From Cichorium intybus (lineage: Eukaryota; Streptophyta; Magnoliopsida; Asterales; Asteraceae): a stretch of 64,000 nt of DNA. The stretch lies in assembly GCA_023525715.1 (NCBI GenBank), contig CM042012.1:45547441-45611440 (forward strand), written 5' to 3'. Position 1 is the stretch's first letter. Each line of letters opens with the position of its first letter. A program made the position numbers and the translations under genes. The notes under the pieces are model-generated. The model made no database searches, had not been told where the DNA came from, and saw nothing but the letters and a program-made list of their open reading frames with translations. Shown here piece after piece: positions 51,478 to 63,735 of the stretch.

Positions 51478-53147
51478 TGAAATCTTAAGCTAATAGGGTC
51501 ACTTTGTGTTTAAACCTCAACTACATTAGAGATGCAATTAAATTGAATAACATAATTTATATATATGAATTTTCGGATCTTTTTGAAATGTATTAAGTGA
51601 ATTCATGTGAGACTTCTGTGATGGCGAATTGTTCGAGTTAGTAAAAGACCAACATATAAACTGTCTCTATACATCACTGTGATCAAGCATGTATCCGAAA
51701 AAAATAAAAAATCAGAGCGTTGTGTTAAATTGTTTACGGAGATATTGTATGAACCTCAATGAACGCTCGTAACGGCGTGACGAGGATATGAAACACATTG
51801 TTTTATTCTATAAAATGTTAATGATGTCAAAACAGATATGATAGTATATTTGAACTAGCCAACCATTGGAGTTTTGTCCGTCCCCTCATTACGTTTGCGT
51901 AAAAGTCGTACTATTATGGAGTATCAACGTATTATGTGCTGAAACCGTATAAAGATGTAAAGATTTTTAGCGGAATGCCATCAATGTAGAAATGGTGTTT
52001 GGTCAACTTGTTGGCTACGATGTATATTTCTTAATAAATCCTTTCTGTCCACCTGGAGATGACATGTGCCCATTCAAGCTAGGGAGAAAAAAAGTTTCAT
52101 ATTCGATTTATTTTGGTTATGGCGATCAGTAAACTCCAGGCATATATAGTCAGTTGTTTACGCATGTGGTTATATACCAGAATGGCGAAATCCATGTTTT
52201 ACATGACGTTGTCCGTAGGTACATAACGGTATCGGTATCGGTACCGGAAAGTGCCAAAAAAAGTTCAATTGTAACCATCTTTGCACATTAAACGTGGTAT
52301 AAAAAAGGTTTCCAGGGAAAGAGTTCCTTTTAAGATGGTGTTCGAACTCGGATGTTCATTCGTTACCGTTAAGATTGAAAGAATCAATAATTATGACTTT
52401 TTCAAACGAGGTACTTGACCTTCACTGGTAACTTGTAGGTAGTTTAAAATGTTAATTTTAAGTACAATTCCTAATATGTTCAAATGTCCAAATCATAATG
52501 CTAATGTGTAAGTAATACAAAATGCTACTGTGCAGGTAAAATGCCAAGGTCTGATGTTGAAAAAAATAACACGCAGGTTCTAATCTGTCCAAATATACAT
52601 CTATGAGATGTCATGCTCTTCTATTAGAAAAGGGTTAAGATGCTAACAATGTAAGGGAAATTCCTAGGTCTGATGTTGAAAACATGTACATGTCTGATGT
52701 TGTCAAATACTTAGTATAGATGTTTAAACGCACAATCACCTAAAAAATTTCTGGTTTCATAAAAGCTTTTGAACCCAATTCAGATTATAATTAATCATTT
52801 CTTAGTATAACGTTTGAAGTGAATTATAAATCAATGAACTTTAAGAAAAAGAAATATATAATTTAATTATCAAGTTCGGTTTTAGAGAGGATTATGTGCA
52901 TAATATAGGATAAACTTGAAAGCTTCTTTTATGTTACCTATATGTTACCGATGGAAGCTTTTTTCATCATTAATTACATTCAATTAAATCCTAGCCGTTT
53001 TGTACCTTTAACTTTTAATTAAGAATTGAAGAGAAGAGAAAGTAACGCTTATTTGGTCTATTTAAACGAACATTATCATCAATCCCCAAACCAAGAGGTT
53101 CAGAAATCCTACGTTGAAGTTATCGGTCTCTGTAAATGCGCATAAAC

Positions 53148-53680
53148 ATGGCCAAACTCGCAGCTTACTTCTTGTTTCTAATTGTTGTGTTCTCAGGTTT
53201 GCGAGCTCAATTCTCTTGCTAGATGCTTATAATCTTCGATAACGTTATTTTGATTTTAACATACGTGATGAAGTTTGTTGTAGATACATTGCGATATCCA
53301 ACACGATTTGTCTCAAAGCATATCTTATTTGATTAAAATAGTTTCACATTGATTCCAAACATATCAAACTCATTGTGCAAAAATTATCATACAATAAATT
53401 TTAATATTTTCTTCTTGATTTAACATAGCCATGTGCACAATATCTAATATTATTTGGTTAATATTATAAGTAATATGTTTTATTTATTTATCTTCGTCTT
53501 TTAGTTGGAGTTCCGATTATCAATGGACAACAAAGATGTACAGTGGTGTGGGATCCAAACAGTTGTAATCTTAATGATTGTCGTGCACAATGTTTTCAAC
53601 AGCACAATGGCGCCGAAGGAGTTTGCGAAATTTCAAGTGATAAGAGCCATTACGTTTGTATTTGTATTTACAATTGCTAA
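53148..53680 (+). CDS. Defensin-like peptide, copy 18
   Basis: Exons 53148-53196 and 53505-53680, TATA-like box at 53059. The product is consensus. It is nearly the same as copy 17 over the whole unit; a private change in the intron is catatcttatttg near 53320. Confidence 0.92.
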
Positions 53681-55349
53681 TGAAATCTTAAGCTAATAGG
53701 GTCACTTTGTGTTTAAACCTCAACTACATTAGAGATGCAATTAAATTGAATAACATAATTTATATATATGAATTTTCGGATCTTTTTGAAATGTATTAAG
53801 TGAATTCATGTGAGACTTCTGTGATGGCGAATTGTTCGAGTTAGTAAAAGACCAACATATAAACTGTCTCTATACATCACTGTGATCAAGCATGTATCCG
53901 AAAAAAATAAAAAATCAGGGCGTTGTGTTAAATTGTTTACGGAGATATTGTATGAACCTCAATGAACGCTCGTAACGGCGTGACGAGGATATGAAACACA
54001 TTGTTTTATTCTATAAAATGTTAATGATGTCAAAACAGATATGATAGTATATTTGAACTAGCCAACCATTGGAGTTTTGTCCGTCCCCTCATTACGTTTG
54101 CGTAAAAGTCGTACTATTATGGAGTATCAACGTATTATGTGCTGAAACCGTATAAATATGTAAAGATTTTTAGCGGAATGCCATCAATGTAGAAATGGTG
54201 TTTGGTCAACTTGTTGGCTACGATGTATATTTCTTAATAAATCCTTTCTGTCCACCTGGAGATGACATGTGCCCATTCAAGCTAGGGAGAAAAAAAGTTT
54301 CATATTCGATTTATTTTGGTTATGGCGATCAGTAAACTCCAGGCATATATAGTCAGTTGTTTACGCATGTGGTTATATACCAGAATGGCGAAATCCATGT
54401 TTTACATGACGTTGTCCGTAGGTACATAACGGTATCGGTATCGGTACCGGAAAGTGCCAAAAAAAGTTCAGTTGTAACCATCTTTGCACATTAAACGTGG
54501 TATAAAAAAGGTTTCAGGGAAAGAGTTCCTTTTAAGATGGTGTTCGAACTCGGATGTTCATTCGTTACCGTTAAGATTGAAAGAATCAATAATTATGACT
54601 TTTTCAAACGAGGTACTTGACCTTCACTGGTAACTTGTAGGTAGTTTAAAATGTTAATTTTAAGTACAATTCCTAATATGTTCAAATGTCCAAATCATAA
54701 TGCTAATGTGTAAGTAATACAAAATGCTACTGTGCAGGTAAAATGCCAAGGTCTGATGTTGAAAAAAATAACACGCAGGTTCTAATCTGTCCAAATATAC
54801 ATCTATGAGATGTCATGCTCTTCTATTAGAAAAGGGTTAAGATGCTAACAATGTAAGGGAAATTCCTAGGTCTGATGTTGAAAACATGTACATGTCTGAT
54901 GTTGTCAAATACTTAGTATAGATGTTTAAACGCACAATCACCTCAAAAATTTCTGGTTTCATAAAAGCTTTTGAACCCAATTCAGATTATAATTAATCAT
55001 TTCTTAGTATAACGTTTGAAGTGAATTATAAATCAATGAACTTTAAGAAAAAGAAATATATAATTTAATTATCAAGTTCGGTTTTAGAGAGGATTATGTG
55101 CATAATATAGGATAAACTTGAAAGCTTATTTTATGTTACCTATATGTTACCGATGGAAGCTTTTTTCATCATTAATTACATTCAATTAAATCCTAGCCGT
55201 TTTGTACCTTTAACTTTTAATTAAGAATTGAAGAGAAGAGAAAGTAACGCTTATTTGGTCTATTTAAACGAACATTATCATCAATCCCCAAACCAAGAGG
55301 TTCAGAAATCCTACGTTGAAGTTATCGGTCTCTGTAAATGCGCATAAAC

Positions 55350-55882
55350 ATGGCCAAACTCGCAGCTTACTTCTTGTTTCTAATTGTTGTGTTCTCAGGT
55401 TTGCGAGCTCAATTCTCTTGCTAGATGCTTATAATCTTCGATAACGTTATTTTGATTTTAACATACGTGATGAAGTTTGTTGTAGATACATTGCGATATC
55501 CAACACGATTTGTCTCAAAGCATATATTGTTTGATTAAAATAGTTTCACATTGATTCCAAACATATCAAACTCATTGTGCAAAAATTATCATACAATAAA
55601 TTTTAATATTTTCTTCTTGATTTAACATAGCCATGTGCACAATATCTAATATTATTTGGTTAATATTATAAGTAATATGTGTGATTTATTTATCTTCGTC
55701 TTTTAGTTGGAGTTCCGATTATCAATGGACAACAAAGATGTACAGTGGTGTGGGATCCAAACAGTTGTAATCTTAATGATTGTCGTGCACAATGTTTTCA
55801 ACAGCACAATGGCGCCGAAGGAGTTTGCGAAATTTCAAGTGATAAGAGCCATTACGTTTGTATTTGTATTTACAATTGCTAA
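55350..55882 (+). CDS. Defensin-like peptide, copy 19
   Basis: Exons 55350-55398 and 55707-55882, TATA-like box at 55261. The product is consensus. The variant tatgtgtgatttat before the acceptor is shared with copies 20 and 21 and separates this sub-branch from copies 17 and 18. Confidence 0.92.
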
Positions 55883-57552
55883 TGAAATCTTAAGCTAATA
55901 GGGTCACTTTGTGTTTAAACCTCAACTACATTAGAGATGCAATTAAATTGAATAACATAATTTATATATATGAATTTTCGGATCTTTTTGAAATGTATTA
56001 AGTGAATTCATGTGAGACTTCTGTGATGGCGAATTGTTCGAGTTAGTAAAAGACCAACATATAAACTGTCTCTATACATCACTGTGATCAAGCATGTATC
56101 CGAAAAAAATAAAAAATCAGGGCGTTGTGTTAAATTGTTTACGGAGATATTGTATGAACCTCAATGAACGCTCGTAACGGCGTGACGAGGATATGAAACA
56201 CATTGTTTTATTCTATAAAATGTTAATGATGTCAAAACAGATATGATAGTATATTTGAACTAGCCAACCATTGGAGTTTTGTCCGTCCCCTCATTACGTT
56301 TGCGTAAAAGTCGTACTATTATGGAGTATCAACGTATTATGTGCTGAAACCGTATAAAGATGTAAAGATTTTTAGCGGAATGCCATCAATGTAGAAATGG
56401 TGTTTGGTCAACTTGTTGGCTACGATGTATATTTCTTAATAAATCCTTTCTGTCCACCTGGAGATGACATGTGCCCATTCAAGCTAGGGAGAAAAAAAGT
56501 TTCATATTCGATTTATTTTGGTTATGGCGATCAGTAAACTCCAGGCATATATAGTCAGTTGTTTACGCATGTGGTTATATACCAGAATGGCGAAATCCAT
56601 GTTTTACATGACGTTGTCCGTAGGTACATAACGGTATCGGTATCGGTACCGGAAAGTGCCAAAAAAAGTTCAATTGTAACCATCTTTGCACATTAAACGT
56701 GGTATAAAAAAGGTTTCCAGGGAAAGAGTTCCTTTTAAGATGGTGTTCGAACTCGGATGTTCATTCGTTACCGTTAAGATTGAAAGAATCAATAATTATG
56801 ACTTTTTCAAACGAGGTACTTGACCTTCACTGGTAACTTGTAGGTAGTTTAAAATGTTAATTTTAAGTACAATTCCTAATATGTTCAAATGTCCAAATCA
56901 TAATGCTAATGTGTAAGTAATACAAAATGCTACTGTGCAGGTAAAATGCCAAGGTCTGATGTTGAAAAAAATAACACGCAGGTTCTAATCTGTCCAAATA
57001 TACATCTATGAGATGTCATGCTCTTCTATTAGAAAAGGGTTAAGATGCTAACAATGTAAGGGAAATTCCTAGGTCTGATGTTGAAAACATGTACATGTCT
57101 GATGTTGTCAAATACTTAGTATAGATGTTTAAACGCACAATCACCTCAAAAATTTCTGGTTTCATAAAAGCTTTTGAACCCAATTCAGATTATAATTAAT
57201 CATTTCTTAGTATAACGTTTGAAGTGAATTATAAATCAATGAACTTTAAGAAAAAGAAATATATAATTTAATTATCAAGTTCGGTTTTAGAGAGGATTAT
57301 GTGCATAATATAGGATAAACTTGAAAGCTTCTTTTATGTTACCTATATGTTACCGATGGAAGCTTTTTTCATCATTAATTACATTCAATTAAATCCTAGC
57401 CGTTTTGTACCTTTAACTTTTAATTAAGAATTGAAGAGAAGAGAAAGTAACGCTTATTTGGTCTATTTAAACGAACATTATCATCAATCCCCAAACCAAG
57501 AGGTTCAGAAATCCTACGTTGAAGTTATCGGTCTCTGTAAATGCGCATAAAC

Positions 57553-58085
57553 ATGGCCAAACTCGCAGCTTACTTCTTGTTTCTAATTGTTGTGTTCTCA
57601 GGTTTGCGAGCTCAATTCTCTTGCTAGATGCTTATAATCTTCGATAACGTTATTTTGATTTTAACATACGTGATGAAGTTTGTTGTAGATACATTGCGAT
57701 ATCCAACACGATTTGTCTCAAAGCATATCTTGTTTGATTAAAATAGTTTCACATTGATTCCAAACATATCAAACTCATTGTGCAAAAATTATCATACAAT
57801 AAATTTTAATATTTTCTTCTTGATTTAACATAGCCATGTGCACAATATCTAATATTATTTGGTTAATATTATAAGTAATATGTGTGATTTATTTATCTTC
57901 GTCTTTTAGTTGGAGTTCCGATTATCAATGGACAACAAAGATGTACAGTGGTGTGGGATCCAAACAGTTGTAATCTTAATGATTGTCGTGCACAATGTTT
58001 TCAACAGCACAATCGCGCCGAAGGAGTTTGCGAAATTTCAAGTGATAAGAGCCATTACGTTTGTATTTGTATTTACAATTGCTAA
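57553..58085 (+). CDS. Defensin-like peptide, copy 20 (G52R)
   Basis: Exons 57553-57601 and 57910-58085, TATA-like box at 57464. G52R lies in the loop between the helix and the G-x-C strand and adds a positive charge, and all cysteines are kept. The 3' flank has a small ctctaa-type insertion near 58275 that duplicates neighbouring sequence and explains the 2211-bp step to copy 21. Confidence 0.9.
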
Positions 58086-59763
58086 TGAAATCTTAAGCTA
58101 ATAGGGTCACTTTGTGTTTAAACCTCAACTACATTAGAGATGCAATTAAATTGAATAACATAATTTATATATATGAATTTTCGGATCTTTTTGAAATGTA
58201 TTAAGTGAATTCATGTGAGACTTCTGTGATGGCGAATTGTTCGAGTTAGTAAAAGACCAACATATAAACTGTCTCTAACTCTCTATACATCACTGTGATC
58301 AAGCATGTATCCGAAAAAAATAAAAAATCAGGGCGTTGTGTTAAATTGTTTACGGAGATATTGTATGAACCTCAATGAACGCTCGTAACGGCGTGACGAG
58401 GATATGAAACACATTGTTTTATTCTATAAAATGTTAATGATGTCAAAACAGATATGATAGTATATTTGAACTAGCCAACCATTGGAGTTTTGTCCGTCCC
58501 CTCATTACGTTTGCGTAAAAGTCGTACTATTATGGAGTATCAACGTATTATGTGCTGAAACCGTATAAATATGTAAAGATTTTTAGTGGAATGCCATCAA
58601 TGTAGAAATGGTGTTTGGTCAACTTGTTGGCTACGATGTATATTTCTTAATAAATCCTTTCTGTCCACCTGGAGATGACATGTGCCCATTCAAGCTAGGG
58701 AGAAAAAAAGTTTCATATTCGATTTATTTTGGTTATGGCGATCAGTAAACTCCAGGCATATATAGTCAGTTGTTTACGCATGTGGTTATATACCAGAATG
58801 GCGAAATCCATGTTTTACATGACGTTGTCCGTAGGTACATAACGGTATCGGTATCGGTACCGGAAAGTGCCAAAAAAAGTTCAATTGTAACCATCTTTGC
58901 ACATTAAACGTGGTATAAAAAAGGTTTCCAGGGAAAGAGTTCCTTTTAAGATGGTGTTCGAACTCGGATGTTCATTCGTTACCGTTAAGATTGAAAGAAT
59001 CAATAATTATGACTTTTTCAAACGAGGTACTTGACCTTCACTGGTAACTTGTAGGTAGTTTAAAATGTTAATTTTAAGTACAATTCCTAATATGTTCAAA
59101 TGTCCAAATCATAATGCTAATGTGTAAGTAATACAAAATGCTATTGTGCAGGTAAAATGCCAAGGTCTGATGTTGAAAAAAATAACACGCAGGTTCTAAT
59201 CTGTCCAAATATACATCTATGAGATGTCATGCTCTTCTATTAGAAAAGGGTTAAGATGCTAACAATGTAAGGGAAATTCCTAGGTCTGATGTTGAAAACA
59301 TGTACATGTCTGATGTTGTCAAATACTTAGTATAGATGTTTAAACGCACAATCACCTCAAAAATTTCTGGTTTCATAAAAGCTTTTGAACCCAATTCAGA
59401 TTATAATTAATCATTTCTTAGTATAACGTTTGAAGTGAATTATAAATCAATGAACTTTAAGAAAAAGAAATATATAATTTAATTATCAAGTTCGGTTTTA
59501 GAGAGGATTATGTGCATAATATAGGATAAACTTGAAAGCTTCTTTTATGTTACCTATATGTTACCGATGGAAGCTTTTTTCATCATTAATTACATTCAAT
59601 TAAATCCTAGCCGTTTTGTACCTTTAACTTTTAATTAAGAATTGAAGAGAAGAGAAAGTAACGCTTATTTGGTCTATTTAAACGAACATTATCATCAATC
59701 CCCAAACCAAGAGGTTCAGAAATCCTACGTTGAAGTTATCGGTCTCTGTAAATGCGCATAAAC

Positions 59764-60296
59764 ATGGCCAAACTCGCAGCTTACTTCTTGTTTCTAATTG
59801 TTGTGTTCTCAGGTTTGCGAGCTCAATTCTCTTGCTAGATGCTTATAATCTTCGATAACGTTATTTTGATTTTAACATACGTGATGAAGTTTGTTGTAGA
59901 TACATTGCGATATCCAACACGATTTGTCTCAAAGCATATCTTGTTTGATTAAAATAGTTTCACATTGATTCCAAACATATCAAACTCATTGTGGAAAAAT
60001 TATCATACAATAAATTTTAATATTTTCTTCTTGATTTAACATAGCCATGTGCACAATATCTAATATTATTTGGTTAATATTATAAGTAATATGTGTGATT
60101 TATTTATCTTCGTCTTTTAGTTGGAGTTCCGATTATCAATGGACAACAAAGATGTACAGTGGTGTGGGATCCAAACAGTTGTAATCTTAATGATTGTCGT
60201 GCACAATGTTTTCAACAGCACAATGGCGCCGAAGGAGTTTGCAAAATTTCAAGTGATAAGAGCCATTACGTTTGTATTTGTATTTACAATTGCTAA
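59764..60296 (+). CDS. Defensin-like peptide, copy 21 (E58K)
   Basis: Exons 59764-59812 and 60121-60296, TATA-like box at 59675. E58K directly follows cysteine 57 of the G-x-C motif and swaps an acidic for a basic residue, bringing the estimated mature charge to about zero. The intron has the tatgtgtgatttat variant of copies 19 and 20 but the ancestral tgtggaaaaatt, so it looks like a recombinant between unit types. Confidence 0.9.
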
Positions 60297-61957
60297 TGAA
60301 ATCTTAAGCTAATAGGGTCACTTTGTGTTTAAACCTCAACTACATTAGAGATGCAATTAAATTGAATAACATAATTTATATATATGAATTTTCGGATCTT
60401 TTTGAAATGTATTAAATGAATTCATGTGAGACTTCTGTGATGGCGAATTGTTCGAGTTAGTAAAAGACCAACATATAAACTGTCTCTATACATCACTGTG
60501 ATCAAGCATGTATCCGAAAAAAATAAAAAATCAGGGCGTTGTGTTAAATTGTTTACGGAGATATTGTATGAACCTCAATGAACGCTCGTAACGGCGTGAC
60601 GAGGATATGAAACACATTGTTTTATTCTATAAAATGTTAATGATGTCAAAACAGATATGATAGTATATTTGAACTAGCCAACCATTGGAGTTTTGTCCGT
60701 CCCCTCATTACGTTTGCGTAAAAGTCGTACTATTATGGAGTATCAACGTATTATGTGCTGAAACCGTATAAATATGTAAAGATTTTTAGCTGAATGCCAT
60801 CAATGTAGAAATGGTGTTTGGTCAACTTGTTGGCTACGATGTATATTTCTTAATAAATCCTTTCTGTCCACCTGGAGATGACATGTGCCCATTCAAGCTA
60901 GGGAGAAAAAAAGTTTCATATTCGATTTATTTTGGTTATGGCGATCAGTAAACTCCAGGCATATATAGTCAGTTGTTTACGCATGTGGTTATATACCAGA
61001 ATGGCGAAATCCATGTTTTACATGACGTTGTCCGTAGGTACATAACGGTATCGGTACCGGAAAGTGCCAAAAAAAGTTCAGTTGTAACCATCTTTGCACA
61101 TTAAACGTGGTATAAAAAAGGTTTCAGGGAAAGAGTTCCTTTTAAGATGGTGTTCGAACTCGGATGTTCATTCGTTACCGTTAAGATTGAAAGAATCAAT
61201 AATTATGACTTTTTCAAACGAGGTACTTGACCTTCACTGGTAACTTGTAGGTAGTTTAAAATGTTAATTTTAAGTACAATTCCTAATATGTTCAAATGTC
61301 CAAATCATAATGCTAATGTGTAAGTAATACAAAATGCTACTGTGCAGGTAAAATGCCAAGGTCTGATGTTGAAAAAAATAACACGCAGGTTCTAATTTGT
61401 CCAAATATACATCTATGAGATGTCATGCTCTTCTATTAGAAAAGGGTTAAGATGCTAACAATGTAAGGGAAATTCCTAGGTCTGATGTTGAAAACATGTA
61501 CATGTCTATGTTGTCAAATACTTAGTATAGATGTTTAAACGCACAATCACCTCAAAAATTTCTGGTTTCATAAAAGCTTTTGAACCCAATTCAGATTATA
61601 ATTAATCATTTCTTAGTATAACGTTTGAAGTGAATTATAAATCAACGAACTTTAAGAAAAAGAAATATATAATTTAATTATCAAGTTCGGTTTTAGAGAG
61701 GATTATGTGCATAATATAGGATAAACTTGAAAACATCTTTTATGTTACCTATATGTTACCGATGGAGGTTTTTTTATCATTAATTACATTCAATTAAATC
61801 CTAGCCGTTTTGTACCTTTAACTTTTAATTAAGAATTGAAGAGAAGAGAAAGTAATGCTTACTTGGTCTATTTAAACGAACATTATCATCAATCCCCAAA
61901 CCAAGAGGTTCAGAAATCCTACGTTGAAGTTATCGGTCTCTGTAAATGCGCATAAAC

Positions 61958-62490
61958 ATGGCCAAACTCGCAGCTTACTTCTTGTTTCTAATTGTTGTGT
62001 TCTCAGGTTTGCGAGCTCAATTCTCTTGCTAGATGCTTATAATATTAGATAACGTTATTTTGATTTTAACATACGTGATGAAGTTTGTTGTAGATACATT
62101 GCGATATCCAACACGATTTGTCTCAAAGCATATCTTGTTTGATTAAAATAGTTTCACATTGATTCCAAACATATCAAACTCATTGTGGAAAAATTATCAT
62201 ACAATAAATTTTAATATTTTCTTCTTGATTTAACATAGCCATGTGCACAATATCTAATATTATTTGGTTAATTTTATAAGTAATATGTTTGATTTATTTA
62301 TCTTCGTCTTTTAGTTGGAGTTCCGATTATCAATGGACAACAAAGATGTACAGTGGTGTGGGATCCAAACAGTTGTAATCTTAATGATTGTCGTGCACAA
62401 TGTTTTCAACAGCACAATGGCGCCGAAGGAGTTTGCGAAATTTCAAGTGATAAGAGCCATTACGTGTGTATTTGTATTTACAATTGCTAA
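61958..62490 (+). CDS. Defensin-like peptide, copy 22 (last in window)
   Basis: Exons 61958-62006 and 62315-62490, TATA-like box at 61869. The protein is consensus, with a silent GTG for Val67. Small private changes occur upstream (gaaaacatctt near 61728, a missing base in the gtctatgttg stretch near 61504) and in the intron (aatattagat near 62041). Only about 130 bp of its 3' flank remains before the LTR insertion at 62621, which may or may not include the full polyadenylation region. Confidence 0.92.
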
Positions 62491-62620
62491 TGAAATCTTA
62501 AGCTAATAGGGTCACTTTGTGTTTAAACCTCAACTACATTAGAGATGCAATTAAATTGAATAACATAATTTATATATATGAATTTTCGGATCTTTTTGAA
62601 ATGTATTAAGTGAATTCATG

Positions 62621-63720
62621 TGGGATGACACGCCTAGGTCGTCGTGCGGTCAAAAATAAAGAAAACCTAACACACACTAGTACAGTGGTAGTCAGGGTCG
62701 ATCCACAGGAGCTTCGTTGTTAGACTAAATGACAAATTACCAACTAGTAGTGTCACGCTACAGTCGGAGGACCTAATTTCTAAGTTCTCAACTACCCAAA
62801 AGACAATAGTCAAACAAAGTCAAGCCAAGCATAAGCTAAACTCAACCCAAACTAACCTAGTCACTTTCTGAAATCAGAAGTGCATCTCTGAATCAGAAGC
62901 AAACAAAGGCATGCAAACCAAACAAGGCATAACCTAACTAATAACTAGGGTTCTGACTGAACAGCTACTAGCTAAAGTTCAATGCCCAAAACTAACCTAA
63001 TTGGCTACTGATTTCAGCAAAGGAAAGCAGTTCCAGACAAGGCCAAAACAAGATTCAAACAATCAAAACACAAACAAACATCCAAAATACCGAAATACCA
63101 ATAATACTCATAACCAAATGATTCTCATTCATCAAACTCAGATCCAAACATCAAAACAGTAACTAAATACTACTAAAACATAAACCTAAGCTTAATATCA
63201 ATGGTTGTCACTCCCAAGGATACAAACTAAAGCTTACAAATATCTAACTAATTGAAAATAAAATCCAAAACATAAAAATACCAATTGAGAAGTTGCTGGA
63301 ACGAAATCTTGGAGTCAAAGAGCTTCAAGGTCGATTTTACACCCGGTCTTTGCTAGGGTTTTCGGCTGGAATTGCCTCTATTTATATTTGCAAATTTCTC
63401 GCAGCCGCGCCGCGCAAATGAAGAATCCGCAGCGCGCGTACTTATCTTTCCCCGTTTTTTCGTCATTTGAATGTGTTACACCGCCTTAAGCCCGCGTCGC
63501 GCGTTTCATAGATCCGCGGCGCGCGTACGTATTTCCTTGATTTTTCATTCTTTTCCAAACTTCTTCCTTTTGCACGCTTTTAGTCCCTATTTCCATTCTT
63601 TTCTTCCAAACAAGTCCTGGCACGAAAAGTGAGAATACCCAGACATATCTGATATAATTTCATCAAGAACAGGGCTCAACAACGCCTAAAATACTTGATA
63701 TCACTAGGCGTTGTCAAACA
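62621..63720 (-). mobile_element. 3' LTR of a Ty3/gypsy (Tat/Athila-like) retrotransposon
   Basis: The array unit breaks off after gaattcatg and is replaced by a 1.1-kb segment that starts tgggatgacacgcctag. On the minus strand this segment begins TGTTTGACAACGCCTAG and ends in CA, as LTRs do. On that strand it is preceded by a purine-rich agtgtgggg tract. Motifs such as the cgcgccgcgc clusters (63400-63530) are GC-rich islands within the LTR. The element enters from the right and most of it lies outside the window. The clade call rests on the caagtgtgggg-plus-LTR pattern seen in Tat/Athila elements. Confidence 0.75.
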
Positions 63721-63735
63721 CCCCACACTTGCGCC
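63721..63735 (-). other. Polypurine tract of the right-hand retrotransposon
   Basis: Plus-strand ccccacacttgcgcc reads ggcgcaagtgtgggg on the minus strand, directly before the LTR start. This is the expected position and composition of a polypurine tract priming second-strand synthesis. Confidence 0.65.

Larger units (their letters stand above)
15911..62620 (+). repeat. Tandem array of about 2.2-kb defensin-gene units, 22 copies
   Basis: The distance between successive exon 2 starts is 2194-2203 bp, except 2046 before copy 13 (156-bp deletion) and 2211 before copy 21 (small insertion). All units are head to tail on the plus strand and differ by roughly one to a few percent. Each unit holds a TATA-like box, leader, exon 1, intron, exon 2 and about 1.57 kb of spacer. 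The array begins with the split promoter at 7021-7104. It is cut at 62620 by an LTR insertion in the 3' flank of copy 22. The pattern indicates repeated unequal exchange with sequence homogenisation. Confidence 0.97.

Noticed and set aside
15911..62620. Satellite DNA or rDNA-like array
   Set aside because: The unit length and tandem order would fit a satellite, but each unit has a well-formed intron-bearing gene with conserved cysteines and a promoter, and no rRNA similarity is visible.
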